From positions 42,408,001-42,472,000 of the forward strand of contig OY292278.1 of assembly GCA_958496175.1 (NCBI GenBank): a stretch of 64,000 bases of DNA. The letters are read 5' to 3'. A program made the position numbers and the translations under genes. Under the pieces are notes generated by a model. It saw only the letters and a list, made by a program, of their open reading frames with translations. It made no database searches and was not told the origin of the DNA. Below, piece by piece: positions 9,961 to 20,860 of this stretch; the first letter of the stretch is position 1; each line of letters opens with the position of its first letter. Source of the stretch: Sisyra terminalis. Taxonomy: Eukaryota > Arthropoda > Insecta > Neuroptera > Sisyridae.

Positions 9961-11670
9961 TTTTTTCGAAGATGGTTTGAATTGGAAGTTCTTTGGATCT
10001 AAAGTATAAGAATTTGATAAATGTAGAATAAAAGGTATAAACTTATTGAGAACAAGAAAATATATTAATAATACTCGTTCAATATGATTTAAATCTTAAA
10101 AAATCAATAAAATTTTTGAAAGAATTTTCCACCATCTATTTAATCATTTGAAAACTGCAGAATATTCCTCTAGCCTTAAATAAATAACAAAACGCTAAAA
10201 TATGAATTTCGCAACAATTTTCTTTCCTCAAACATACTATCCCGAGTTTAATTAACCTTTGTACTGAAAAAACGCTTCATTTAAATTTTTATTTTAAACA
10301 CAAACTTCATATAAAAAGTGTTTATTTTAACCAGTCAACGTTCAAACCATATAAAAACACTTCCCATTTTTTTCCATGTATTTACATCAAAGAAAAAAAA
10401 ATAGGTAAAATACCACAATTTATGTCAAACCACAAAAATGTTTTAGTCAATATTTTCTCTTTTTGCCTCAATATTTAAACGATATTTTCCCTTCGCATTT
10501 GCGTGAGAACATCTCTTAAATTGCGCCAAATAATCAATGTCATTCACCAATTTAATTTAAACTTACATTTTCGTTAAATTAAATCGTTTGTAATGGTACT
10601 TTCAATTTTAAATCCCGTTTTATTGTAATGAACAGTAAGTTTGCTTAATTATTGTAGATAATTTGGTAAATTCAAATTGATTAGATACACTTTTTGTATG
10701 TGTTAATTATATGCTTAATCTTTACGATGGGAAAACGAAAAAAATAGTGTTGTTTTGTTAAGAATAGGGATGAGAGACAAAATTTAATAATAAGGTAATT
10801 CGTTTCGTTTTTAGTCCTATTGTTGTGGAGGAATAGCCGAAGATGAATTTTATGTTGTTGGCGGTGGTGAAACCGAATTGAGAAAAACATTCCATTGTCA
10901 TTTTATTGACGACATTCACGACCGAAATTGAAATATACGAACGTTCGTAAACTAACGAAATGAAATGGAAAAGAAAAGTTTTCAACGTAAAAATGTGACC
11001 CAAGTGTGTACTACTCTAAAATCTTGTCAATAACAAAACTATAGGAATGTGTCGCACGTAAAATAAGCAATCGCCGCAAAAATTTAACGGAAATCGGTAT
11101 GAAACTTTCAGCTATTGTGGTTTGCCAGGAAATTATTTCTTCAATACATATTTTATTGCAACTAATTTATCATAATCTTCACAGAAGAAATCGAGAATGA
11201 TGAGTAAACTTTATGTCCCATAAAGTGCAACATTTTTGTAAACAGTTTATGTAACAGGTCTTAAACAATTTTGCTTATTTACTTTAAACTAGCATTTTTA
11301 ATTTCAAAATAAAATATTATTTTTATAAATTAATATATTTTAATAATTTTTTTTTTGTTAGCAAAGCTTTAAAGTTGCTATCTTATTTTGATTTTGTATG
11401 AAAAATGATGTCACGTAAATGGCCTTCAATTTTAGCTTCGCAAATATGAGCTTTTCGTTTGGCGTTTTCCATGATATTTCTTAGCATCTGAGGCTGTATG
11501 GATCTAATTTCTTTTTGTATGTTTACTTTTGATTATTTGATAGTTCGAGACTTATTTACATAAACTTGTCCTATAAGATATCCCCAAAAGAAAAAACCTG
11601 GTACTGTCAAATCAAGTGAGCATGGAGGTCATAAAAATCGGAATTTTGAGAAATTATTTGACCTTAAATT
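9961..11670. other. Intergenic, no gene seen
   Basis: This is mostly AT-rich simple sequence. The part at ~10690-11110 is less repetitive and has short opposing open frames without recognisable domains or codon bias. No gene is called. Confidence 0.35.
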
Positions 11671-11744
11671 ATTGCAATTAAAGAAGAAGACAATTCAGGT
11701 TTTTTAAGATCGGTTTTTTTATTTAATATTTTTATTATTCAATT

Positions 11745-11790
11745 AGCTACGTTTCGTTACTTATCGTAACTTCATCAGGCTTCTTGATTC
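11745..11790 (-). ncRNA. Hammerhead ribozyme motif, left arm of family A
   Basis: On the minus strand: CTGATGA, stem II GTTAC/GTAAC closing GATAA, then GAAAC-GTA. Stem I can form between AGC before the core and GCT after the cleavage position. All core positions are intact. Stem III is only the palindrome ACGT with no loop, so pairing between two copies would be needed. Confidence 0.65.
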
Positions 11791-11851
11791 ACAAAAATAA
11801 AATATTTTTAATTTTTTGAAAATATTGAAAATATTTTATTTTTGTGAATTA

Positions 11852-11895
11852 AGAAGCCTGATGAAGTTACGATAAGTAACGAAACGTAGCTAATT
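11852..11895 (+). ncRNA. Hammerhead ribozyme motif, right arm of family A
   Basis: The core CTGATGA is at 11858-11864, stem II is GTTAC/GTAAC, GAAAC is at 11881-11885 and the GTA cleavage triplet at 11886-11888. Stem I pairs AGC with GCT. It is identical in all core positions to the left arm. Confidence 0.65.
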
Positions 11896-12004
11896 GAATA
11901 ATAAAAATATTTATTAAAAAACCGATCTTAAAAAAACCTGAATTGTCTTCTTATTTAAAAAAATAACAGTTGAGATCTGAATTTTATCATCTATTGCAAT
12001 TAAA

Positions 12005-12879
12005 ATTTGCATTCGTCATCGTTTAGAAACTTTAAAATCCCATGGACGTTTTTTTATGACAAATGTATTTAAACACAAATCGTATGGTTTTTTGAATCCT
12101 TTAAATCAAATGTTAATGATTGAAACCATTTACAATGTTTGAAATTTTTTGTGACCAGGTATATTTTATTACACTTCGTAAATTTTTAAAAGGAAAAGTA
12201 CAATAAGTTACTCTTCTTTATGAGCCAAGAAGAAGAGAAGTCATCTGTTTCAAATAGTTATTATGAAAATTAAAAGCCCTTATTTTTTCTGAGTATAGCC
12301 TATACTAACTTTAATACTGTACTTAAATATCAACGAAATAAATTCGTGAAGTGAATTTATGTGATAATGATGACGTAAATCTATTCGCGAATGCATTATT
12401 TATTGAAAAAAAACACATAAATCGATTAAATTTTTACCAAAATATGTAAAAAAATTAACAGCCATATACTAAACTTTGGGAAATTTACAAGAAAATGAAA
12501 ACTAAATTCTACTACAAGAAAATTTGTCTTCTGATTCTAAAATAATTGATTAACAAGCAAATTTATCCATCTCCATTACTAGCAAATAATTCGATACAAA
12601 TAAAACTTTAATTAGGAAAAATTTTATATATCCAAAACTAGTGGTAGTATTAGATATGCGTCAGTTCAGTATAAGAAATTGTGTGTTTAATACTGAAGCA
12701 ACTATTGAAACTCTGGGACATAACAATGATAAATTTCCCATAAGTAATTTCTCTATTCATTAAATTCGTAGGGAAAAGCGAAAAGAGCACGAGAATCTAT
12801 AAAAGTCGATTCCCAAAATGAGTACCAGATATTGAAACTATCCATTAGGATGGTAAACTTTTCCTGGCTTTAAATGCAT
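12005..12879. other. Intergenic, no gene seen
   Basis: AT-rich sequence with no recognisable frame, terminal repeat or duplicated segment. Confidence 0.35.
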
Positions 12880-13700
12880 GAAAATCAAAAGAAGAACGAT
12901 TACTGATAGTTATTTCTTACGGTAATAAAGAACAAATTATCGTTGTACCAAAATTGGACAACTCTTCGGGAAGGAGAACATGCAGTTTGAAACGCCATTA
13001 TTGACTGGAATCTTGAAAATAAAGTGTAAATTCTTTGTTGTGATACTACTGCTTCACATATAGGTTGTATTAATGGAACTTCTGTGCTTATTGAGCAGAA
13101 ATTAAGTAAAGAATTGCTCACTTTTGCTTGTTTTCATCACATCTAAGAATTAGTATTCAAAAACATGTTTGAAAAAAAAAATTAGACAGACAATTAAAAT
13201 TTCTTGAAAAATTTCAATTGTTGAAAAATTTCCGTGAAAATTGGAAAAATATTGATTTCAAGGAAATGTAGAGTAGTACAGAAAAGGTGTCATGTCTCAG
13301 TATATCAGAATTGAATACGATGTTAGAATTTTATCGAATTGAGTTAACTAAATAAATTACTAAAGATGACTTTTGAGAATTTATTTATTGGCATTTACTA
13401 TTGACATCCAACGCTAAACCTTGGCTGCAATACAATTAAGCTTTAAATGCACTTTATCTGGTGGTTTTTTTATGCCTTTCAAAGGCCAACAAAGCTTACA
13501 ATAATGATAGACAAATGGACCTCAAAATCAGCTTTATAGATGTTCTGCCAGCATTTATGATATCTAATAGATGAAATGTTAGTCTTGTCCATTGATGCTG
13601 ATGTAGACCAAAAACCAAAAGTAAATATTATACAACGAATAAACGCTATATCCCATCAAAAGAAGAACTAAGTGACTCATTTTACGGTACGTGGGGCAAG
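12880..13700 (+). pseudogene. Decayed DNA-transposon transposase relic
   Basis: Around 13015-13145 the plus strand, broken by stops, reads like CDTTASHIGCINGTSVLIEQ and then LLTFACFHHI. This resembles a widespread insect and cnidarian transposase-like family with FDTTASNTG..NGAC.LLEQ and ACRHHI. A segment like FRENWKNID follows near 13225. Remaining parts are too decayed to place, and no terminal repeats were found. Confidence 0.45.
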
Positions 13701-16440
13701 TAATATAAGTTTTATTTATTACTAAAATATATGATAAGGGTTGGCTAGTTCTTAATTTCAGAGAAAATCATCGATGACTTTGTTTCAATCAAGTTAAATT
13801 ATAATTGGAAAAAGTCAACATTGAAAAGAAAAACTACTGAATAATGTCCTTTTAATATTAATAACTTAATTAATATAAGATACAGACAAAACAGTGTCTT
13901 ATTTACTAAATTAACAAAGATCTTATAGTTCTGTATGGATTCTACATTTAATTAATAAATTAAAAATTGTATATGAAAGTTTGAGATCAAGTCGGCACGG
14001 GTTATTGTTCTTCGATAGCGATAATATTTAATATTTTAGTTACTAGGGTCACAGAAAGAAATTGAGGGATAGCACATCGAAATTCGAAAAAATAATTTTT
14101 GCCTTTATAGATTGAAACACGCTAACCAACATGGTCCAACCTCAAACAATGGTCCAAATATCCTTCTGGAGCCGATTTTTCATTGTTATCGTCCTATAGG
14201 TTTTTCTACAATATTCGCTTTAGTCAACAATTTTGAATTTCCGGAAAAGTATTAACTATACTTTTCTCCGAATTTTTGATATTACAATATATTAAACGGG
14301 AAGTAATTCTCCACTCATCATTTTCACCAAACATAGCTCTTTTAGCAAACTTTTTCTGAATAAATTTTCAGGGCAGCGCTTTGATTATAAAGAGATGAAA
14401 ATTTGGGTAGATTTATGATGAAGAGTGCCTTCAAAGATGACAAGTTCTTCCAACCTAGTATTCAAATTTTCTCAAAAAGATGGGGAGAAATAGTAGCAAA
14501 TTACTTTCAATGAAATATTAATTGCTATTTATTTGCAATAAATTATTTATTTTTGCCAGAAATTGGCGAAAATTTTTGGTACTCTTAATATATTTTTTAC
14601 TTCTGGCATTCATCAGGACATACATCTCTTTTGCGCATCAATCTTTTCGATCTTTTGAGTAGAAAATTATCAAGATTTTCATAAAAAATGCAATTTGAAG
14701 ATGTCACTCAGTTGGTAATATTTTGGCACCCCATCGTCTTTTCTACACCTGTCAACGGAAGATCTTGGAGCAGGATAAGTCCTCTTACCAAATAATGACA
14801 ATCTGATATCAATCTTAATATTTGAATTCTTTTGCTTCTGCCCCAAAGTTTTGCATTCATATTGAACCTACATAATGTTCTCATAAATAATGAGTCCTTT
14901 TTGTTAATGTAAAATATATTTTTCTAGATAAAAAAAAAAAAAAATAAATATTAATTAAGTACAGTAATAAGTTTATAAAATTGCAATATTAAATAACTGA
15001 ATATTTTTTCAATAAGACTCAAATTTCAAGAGAAAAATAGGAATTATCGATTTGAATAAAATTTGTTAGTTTTTACTTTTGATAATATTTTAGCATAGGA
15101 AAGATGAACTTTGAATTTAAAGATTTTTTTTTTTTTTGGAAAAATAAGAAAATAAAAATATGAATCACTGTTCAGTTTTAACGAAAACTTTACATAATAT
15201 ATTGCAAATTCTTGTAAAATATAATTTATATTTTACACTTTATGAGTTTTTCTGTCAATTTTTTACGTGTACTATGTTTCATTCTGGTTATTTAAATTTT
15301 GCTCTATTCATATTTATAAAAAACGAACAAATTCGGTATTTAATATGAAGGTGAAAAAAATCTAAGTATTATAAATTATTATACTTTTTTTTTAATAATA
15401 CGCTCTAAGCTTTTCATAATGATGTATATCTTAATCCTGTCAGAATATATAACAGTGTATATTACAAGCACTTATATTAAAATCATTTTCATTTTTTTAA
15501 AGATATTAAAGAAATGATATATTACTGATATTTTGCTGAATAAGAAATTCTACTAATATAACAAAAAAATCATCCTTCGGCAAGGATAAACGTATCAAGA
15601 TAAATCGTAGACGAGTGGCCCTGAAAAAAAAAACGCCAAATTATTTTGCCGAAAGACGTAGGTGAAAATAACACAAAGCTCCCTAATCAAAACCGTTCAT
15701 CCCGAAACAAGACATAAAACAGCTCAATTTGTTTAGATTTTCTTCCGATTTTTCTTCATTTTCTTCAAAGAAAATGTAAAAGCAATTTGAATCTTTGCCA
15801 TTTCCCGCAAAATGAGAAACTAGAACCAACTACAAAAATTACTCATACGGAAAAGTAGCGGCCACAAATCTACAATTGCCTGGCAAAGAACTCTATTCCA
15901 GGTGAAATGTATTGAAACGAATAATTGCAATTTGTTGGAATGAAAATTAGCAAATGGCAAAGAACAATAAAACACAAAGTGTGTTTTAAATCATCACAGT
16001 TCAATAATCATCGAAGATTATTACTTATTTTAAAATAATCGCAAGTACGTTTTGGTATAAAGAAACAAATTTCAAATTGATATTAATAACAATAATTCAA
16101 TGCTGGGGAATTGTATAAATTTGCAATGCAACGATGCGAAGCATATGTAATTATATTATTCATGGCAATTTTGTAATGAGATGAGTGATTATTTCCGCAC
16201 CTCAATGATCTAATTTAAATTAAACAGATGATAGAATTTAATTTACTGCAAATTAAACCTTCCATACTGCAACATAAACTTGAACTATTTTGCAAAAATC
16301 GGTGAAAAATAAAAAGAATTAGTACTCTTAAAATTTACTCTTGATAAGTAAAAAGTTATTATTATTTCTCTAGAATTAAAGGTAGTGAAGTACAGTTGAT
16401 TTACTTTATTAGTCATCTTCCTCCCATTATTTTTTCTTTG
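13701..16440. other. Intergenic, mostly featureless
   Basis: No gene was recognised. A CTGATGA-like motif on the minus strand at ~14610-14625 lacks the rest of a hammerhead. The stretch at ~15560-15960 is less repetitive and contains aacgccaaattattttgccg, which is similar to a motif at ~20322 upstream of the Osiris gene. Confidence 0.35.
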
Positions 16441-16458
16441 ACATACTTCAAAATTGTA

Positions 16459-16649
16459 GAGTTTCAGATCCTCGATGATGATAAATTGATTAAAAATATT
16501 CAGAGGACTAGGATCAAATAATAATCAGTCAAAATTATTTATTACATGCGCGACGTTTCGGCCTGGTTATTGTAGAATTTCGCGCATGTAATAAATAGTT
16601 TTGACTGATTATTATTTGATCCTAGTCCTCTGAATATTTTTACCAATTT
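16459..16649. mobile_element. Foldback hammerhead retroelement, family C, decayed
   Basis: Inverted arms (gatcaaataataatcagtc and its complement) flank a short centre. A 15-16-bp near-perfect direct repeat, ATACTTCAAAAT(T)GTA, borders it (16443-16458 and 16650-16664). The unpaired tail is on the left. The left arm keeps only the 3' half of a hammerhead on the minus strand (GGCCGAAACGTCGCGC, ~16549-16564). The 5' half and the other arm's motif are deleted. Confidence 0.6.
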
Positions 16650-16664
16650 ATACTTCAAAATGTA

Positions 16665-17879
16665 ATTTTATATTGCAATTTTTTTCCCTAACATTATAAT
16701 TGACAGTTGCATGAGAAAACCCATAAATAAAAAAATGATAATTTAGAAAAGTTATCAAAAATTGCCTGGTACAAAAGAAAAATTATTCCGGAAATTAAAA
16801 AGAAAAAAAATATTTTGTAGGACTTTACAAATCGAAAGTATTGTAAAATAATAATAGTAAAACTTCAACTCTTAAAAAAATCAATACTTATACCGTCGAA
16901 TTCCGACAGTTTTATGTTAAATTTTATGAAAAAGCCTTTTAAGACAAAGGCGACCCATTTTTTACGACTGAATATAGAAAAAGCGGAAACATTAGTAGTT
17001 TTGTTTCTGTCATTGAAAATATTTTTTACCAAACATAAAAAAAATCGTTATGCTAATAGCTTTTCTACAAATTAATATTGTTCAACTTTACAATAATGGT
17101 CTTTAAGGATAGCAATTCCATACTGTGTAATATATACTGACATATTGTGATTTTTTCAATTTGGAAAATGGAAAGTTTTTCTTCAAATCCCCTCGAGTTA
17201 AACATCTTGATTTTCAAAGTGATATTATTTTTTATTGAGTTTCAATGTTTCGAAAGAAATTTTCTGGAATTGACAGGATGCAAAGCTTTCGAAAAGAAAG
17301 AGACTTTAACGGAAGTGATTTTTTTTTTGCATTTTTACAAATATTTTTTTATCATAAATTTGCAACTCATCATTAGAAAATCGTTGCGTATGAATTGGTT
17401 CTTCGCAAAATTTTTCGTTAGAGATGAAAAAAAAAATTTAAGACATAAGAGTATTAGACCTTAAAGTGTAGTTCTTCTTTTTCGTAACAAGTGCCTAATT
17501 TTCCTGCTTCCATTATAAAATGTAAATATAAAATACGGAAAAATATTTGCTAAAAAAGTACTTTCCTATTAATAGAAACTTTTGATTAAAGTTTTGGAAA
17601 CTATTCTAAGAACTACTTAATATAAGGACTCGAAAATTTAAAAAGCTCTCGTTATTTATCGATCATATTTTGTTTTAAATAAAGTAAATATTCTAATATC
17701 TAATTAAAGTAAATAATGTTATTTAAAACCTTTGAAATTTGTTACTTTTCAATAAATTTTTCTTATGTCTTTTGGGAAAATTTAAAGGGAAAATTAGAAG
17801 AACTTTCAAAGTCAATGGAAAAGAAAAATAGTACTTCAAAATTTAAATTAATTTCTACGTTTGATTCCTTAAAATTAGT
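16665..17879. other. Intergenic, no gene seen
   Basis: AT-rich. A 105-codon plus-strand open frame at 17147-17464 has Phe/Lys/Ile-rich composition as expected from random AT-rich DNA, so no gene is called. Confidence 0.35.
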
Positions 17880-19310
17880 TATGATATGATATGGTACTTT
17901 ATAAGTTACACATTAAAAATATTCCAAGATAAATGAGTTTTAGGCAAGCAATAAGAAAAGCTCCAAACTTTACTTCTTCTTTTAGTACCACTTCAATGCA
18001 AAAAATTTGCCAACTATAAGGGATATCCTGAACCATTGCCTTCAATGGAGAGGTTTCCCATTGCCATCTTCAACTATAAGTCACTGGCTTTTGCTGGTGA
18101 GTTTTTTAGCCTTTACGACCGATTTCTCAACCTCAGAATAGAAAAATGTCCTAGTCAAAACACTAGTTCATTATTTTTTACAAAAATTATCGACTCTGGT
18201 CTAAGGTAGGGTGGTTTCACCTGAGAACTATGATATGTGTAGGGAGATTCTACAGATATAACTTTGCCTTTTAATTATCTAGCAGAAGAATATGTAATAC
18301 TTATCCTTGGGTAAAAATATCAACCTTATGTGTATATTTGGTTATGGCTATTAAAATATTTTTCATTGTCTTTCAAATAATAATTGATACAAATGTATGT
18401 TATACATAATTGTTAAGATATATGATACTTTAGAAGTTACATATTAAAAATATATCAAGACAAATGGGTTTATAGCAATAAATAGAGAAAGCTCAAAACT
18501 TTACTTCTTCTTCTTTAAGTACCTCTTCAATGCAAAAAATTTGCCAATTACAAAGAATATCCTGAACCACCGCTTTCAATGCAGAGATTTCCCGTTGCCA
18601 TCTTTAACTATAAGCCACTGACTTTTGCTGGTGAGTTCTTTAGCCTTAGTGGCCAATTTCTCCACCCCAGAACAAAAAGATGTCCTATTTAAAGCACTGG
18701 TCCTTTTAAAAAATGATCGACTCTGGTCTAAACAAGGATATTTTCATCTAACAACAATGATATGTGAAGAAATTATTCTAATAGATACAATTTCACCTTT
18801 GAAGTAGCTACCTGAAGAATATGGAATACTAATCCTTGGATGAAAACATCAGTCTTAAGTGTTTATTTGGTTATGCCTATTAAAATATTTTTGATTGTCT
18901 TTCTAATAAAAATTGATACAAATATATTATAAGTTAGTCATAATTAAAATTTACCAATTACAAGGGATGTCCTGAACCACTGCCTTCAATGTAGAGGTTT
19001 CCCGTTGTCTTCTTCAACAATAAGCCATTGACTTTTGCTAGTGAGTTCTTGAGCTTTTGAGACCAATTTCTCAACCCCTGAATCAAAAAATGTCCTTTTT
19101 AAGGCCCTGGTTCTCTTACAAAAATTATCAACCCTGGTCTAGACAAGGGTGTTTTCACCTAAGATCAATGATATGTGTAGGGATTATTCTAACAGATACA
19201 GCTTCATCTTTTAAGTAGCTACCTGAAGGGTGAGGAATATTTATCCTTGGATGAAAACATCAGCCCTATGTTTTCATTTGTTTATTTGTTTATGCTAAGT
19301 AAAATAAGTT
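17880..19310. repeat. Three tandem copies of a ~400-530-bp unit with a minus-strand coding trace
   Basis: The landmark ccaatgcaaaaaatttgcca..cctgaacca recurs at ~18000, ~18535 and ~18950. On the minus strand all three keep a similar decayed frame ending GNGKPLH then stop (core VEKL..KAKELTSKSQWLIV). Copy 2 (~18570-18720) is the cleanest. The frame resemblance across copies suggests a once-coding unit. I do not recognise the protein. Confidence 0.6.
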
Positions 19311-19450
19311 TTACATAACTTACCATTAGATTTTAGTTTCAAAATTGCAATAAAAAGTTATCCTGGTTGCTCTCATCCATGGTGTGGTAGATAATTAATA
19401 ATGTTCTTGGGAACTTGGACTCAAATAATAAGACGTAAAATTCTCAAATC

Positions 19451-19497
19451 ATCTCAACGTTTCGTGGGTATTTATTTCCAACTTCTTCAGGAGAACT
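19451..19497 (-). ncRNA. Hammerhead ribozyme motif, left arm of family B
   Basis: Minus strand: CTGAAGA core (position 7 is variable in hammerheads), stem II GTTGG/CCCAC with one mismatch, GAAAC-GTT, and stem I TCTC/GAGA. Confidence 0.5.
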
Positions 19498-19941
19498 AAA
19501 ACATAACAACAACGAATGTTGTTCAAAGCTAAAGGACACAAATAAATTAATTTTCGCTATTCAGTATAAAACTAAGATAACAAAGTTAAAAAATACATAA
19601 AAAGAATAAACCTTACTTTCTGAGGATAATATCCTCGTTGTAAATACTGGCTCATTATACTGGGTCAAAAATAATTTAAATATAATTATAAATACAATAA
19701 ATATAATAATGACCAGCAGTTATTATATTTAACTTAACTTAATCTTGTTTTTTTATATTTGTTTTAATTTTTGACCCGGAATAATGAGCCAGTATTTACA
19801 ACAAGGATGTTAATCTCAAAAAGTTAGGTTTATTCTTTTTATGTATTTTTTAGCACTGTTATCTTAGTTTTATACTGAAAAGCGAAAATTAATTTATTTG
19901 TGTAATTTAGCTTTGAACAACATGCGTTGTTATTATGTTTT

Positions 19942-19990
19942 AGTTCTCCTGAAGAAGTTGGAAATAAATACCAACGAAACGTTGAGATGA
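19942..19990 (+). ncRNA. Hammerhead ribozyme motif, right arm of family B
   Basis: CTGAAGA core, perfect stem II GTTGG/CCAAC, GAAAC-GTT and stem I TCTC/GAGA. GTT is a permitted but slower cleavage triplet. Confidence 0.6.
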
Positions 19991-20058
19991 TTTGAAAATT
20001 TAACGTCTTATTATTTTAGTCCAAGTTCCCAGGAACATTATTAATTATAAAAAGTTAT

Positions 20059-20780
20059 GTTTTAAATTCTTCTTTGCTGTTATTGTTTCGTGATATTGAC
20101 GTTATTTTAAAAATTAGACATCTTCAAGTAACATATGTTTATTAGTAATTTATTTATTTGCTCTAATACCTCCACATTCCATATTCTTCGCTTGCAAATA
20201 AGGAAAAACAATTCTTAGAAGGGAAAACTGATTATCTACTAGAAATATTGACACAGAAAACCACAACATTTTATTGTTTTCTTCAGGTTATTTAAATCAA
20301 GATCAAGGTGACCAAAAAAAAAAAAAAACGCCAAGCCATTCTGCCGATCAGTGAAAAGTAAAGCAAACAAAAAAGAAAATATTGTCACAATATTACAATT
20401 ATTTGTGATAGAATAAAGAAAAATAGAAAACGAATGAGACCATTTATCGTTTTGGTCAATATAATAAGAATGTTCGATCGATAAAATTGCTGAAAACTGG
20501 AACAGCAACCACATTTTTTCCTCCTGAATTGAGTTAACTGTAACAATGATTGCACTTGGACATTGCGAGTTGGATGTGATGACTTTGATGAATAATTATT
20601 AAGGCGATTTTTGTAGTGTAACGCTCCATTAAATAGATCACTTCCAAACCGAACGATATTGGTGTGGAGGTGAGATTTCCAAAAAAAAAATAAAATAAAA
20701 TGATTTGGTGAAGAGACAAAAGTACGTTTGCCATTCTCTCGGCTTTTTTGTTTACCTTTTGATTTCCATATAAATCTTTC
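20059..20780. promoter_or_regulatory. Osiris upstream region, candidate regulatory DNA
   Basis: This unique stretch lies between the family B element and the Osiris TATA box. It contains aacgccaagccattctgccg (~20322), similar to a motif at ~15635. It also contains ttaactgt (~20532), whose complement fits the ACNGTTA core bound by Ovo/Shavenbaby, a known epidermal regulator. Regulatory function is inference. Confidence 0.3.
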
Positions 20781-20781
20781 G

Positions 20782-20788
20782 TATATAA
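20782..20788 (+). promoter_or_regulatory. TATA box of the Osiris gene
   Basis: TATATAA lies 79 bases before the ATG. A CACGTG E-box at 20833-20838 is in the presumed leader. Initiator-like tcattt starts ~20825. Confidence 0.5.
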
Positions 20789-20860
20789 ATCACGGTGGAT
20801 TATTATCGAATTTATTATTGAAGATCATTTGACACGTGCAGTACCAAATCAATCATTGCA

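Larger units (their letters stand above)
11683..11992. mobile_element. Foldback hammerhead retroelement, family A
   Basis: Two ~125-bp arms (11683-11815 and ~11830-11957) are inverted copies, followed by an unpaired tail of ~35 bases on the right. The element is bounded by a perfect 12-bp direct repeat ATTGCAATTAAA (11671-11682 and 11993-12004). Each arm carries a hammerhead motif on opposite strands. There is no coding capacity. Confidence 0.75.
19362..20046. mobile_element. Foldback hammerhead retroelement, family B
   Basis: Arms of ~290 bp (~19391-19690 and ~19765-20046) are inverted copies around an AT-rich centre. There is an unpaired tail of ~29 bases on the left. A perfect 12-bp direct repeat ATAAAAAGTTAT borders it (19350-19361 and 20047-20058). 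It lies ~0.8 kb upstream of the Osiris start codon. Confidence 0.75.

Noticed and set aside
11683..11992. Cut-and-paste MITE interpretation of the foldback elements
   Set aside because: The direct repeats vary from 7 to ~15 bp between elements, and an unpaired tail lies on one side only. Both are unlike DNA transposons.
14605..14630. Further hammerhead (CTGATGA on the minus strand)
   Set aside because: No stem II complement or GAAA follows, and no inverted arm or direct repeat was seen.
17147..17464. 105-codon frame
   Set aside because: Its composition is Phe/Ile/Lys/Asn-rich with no domain, signal or codon bias, as expected of long frames in AT-rich DNA.
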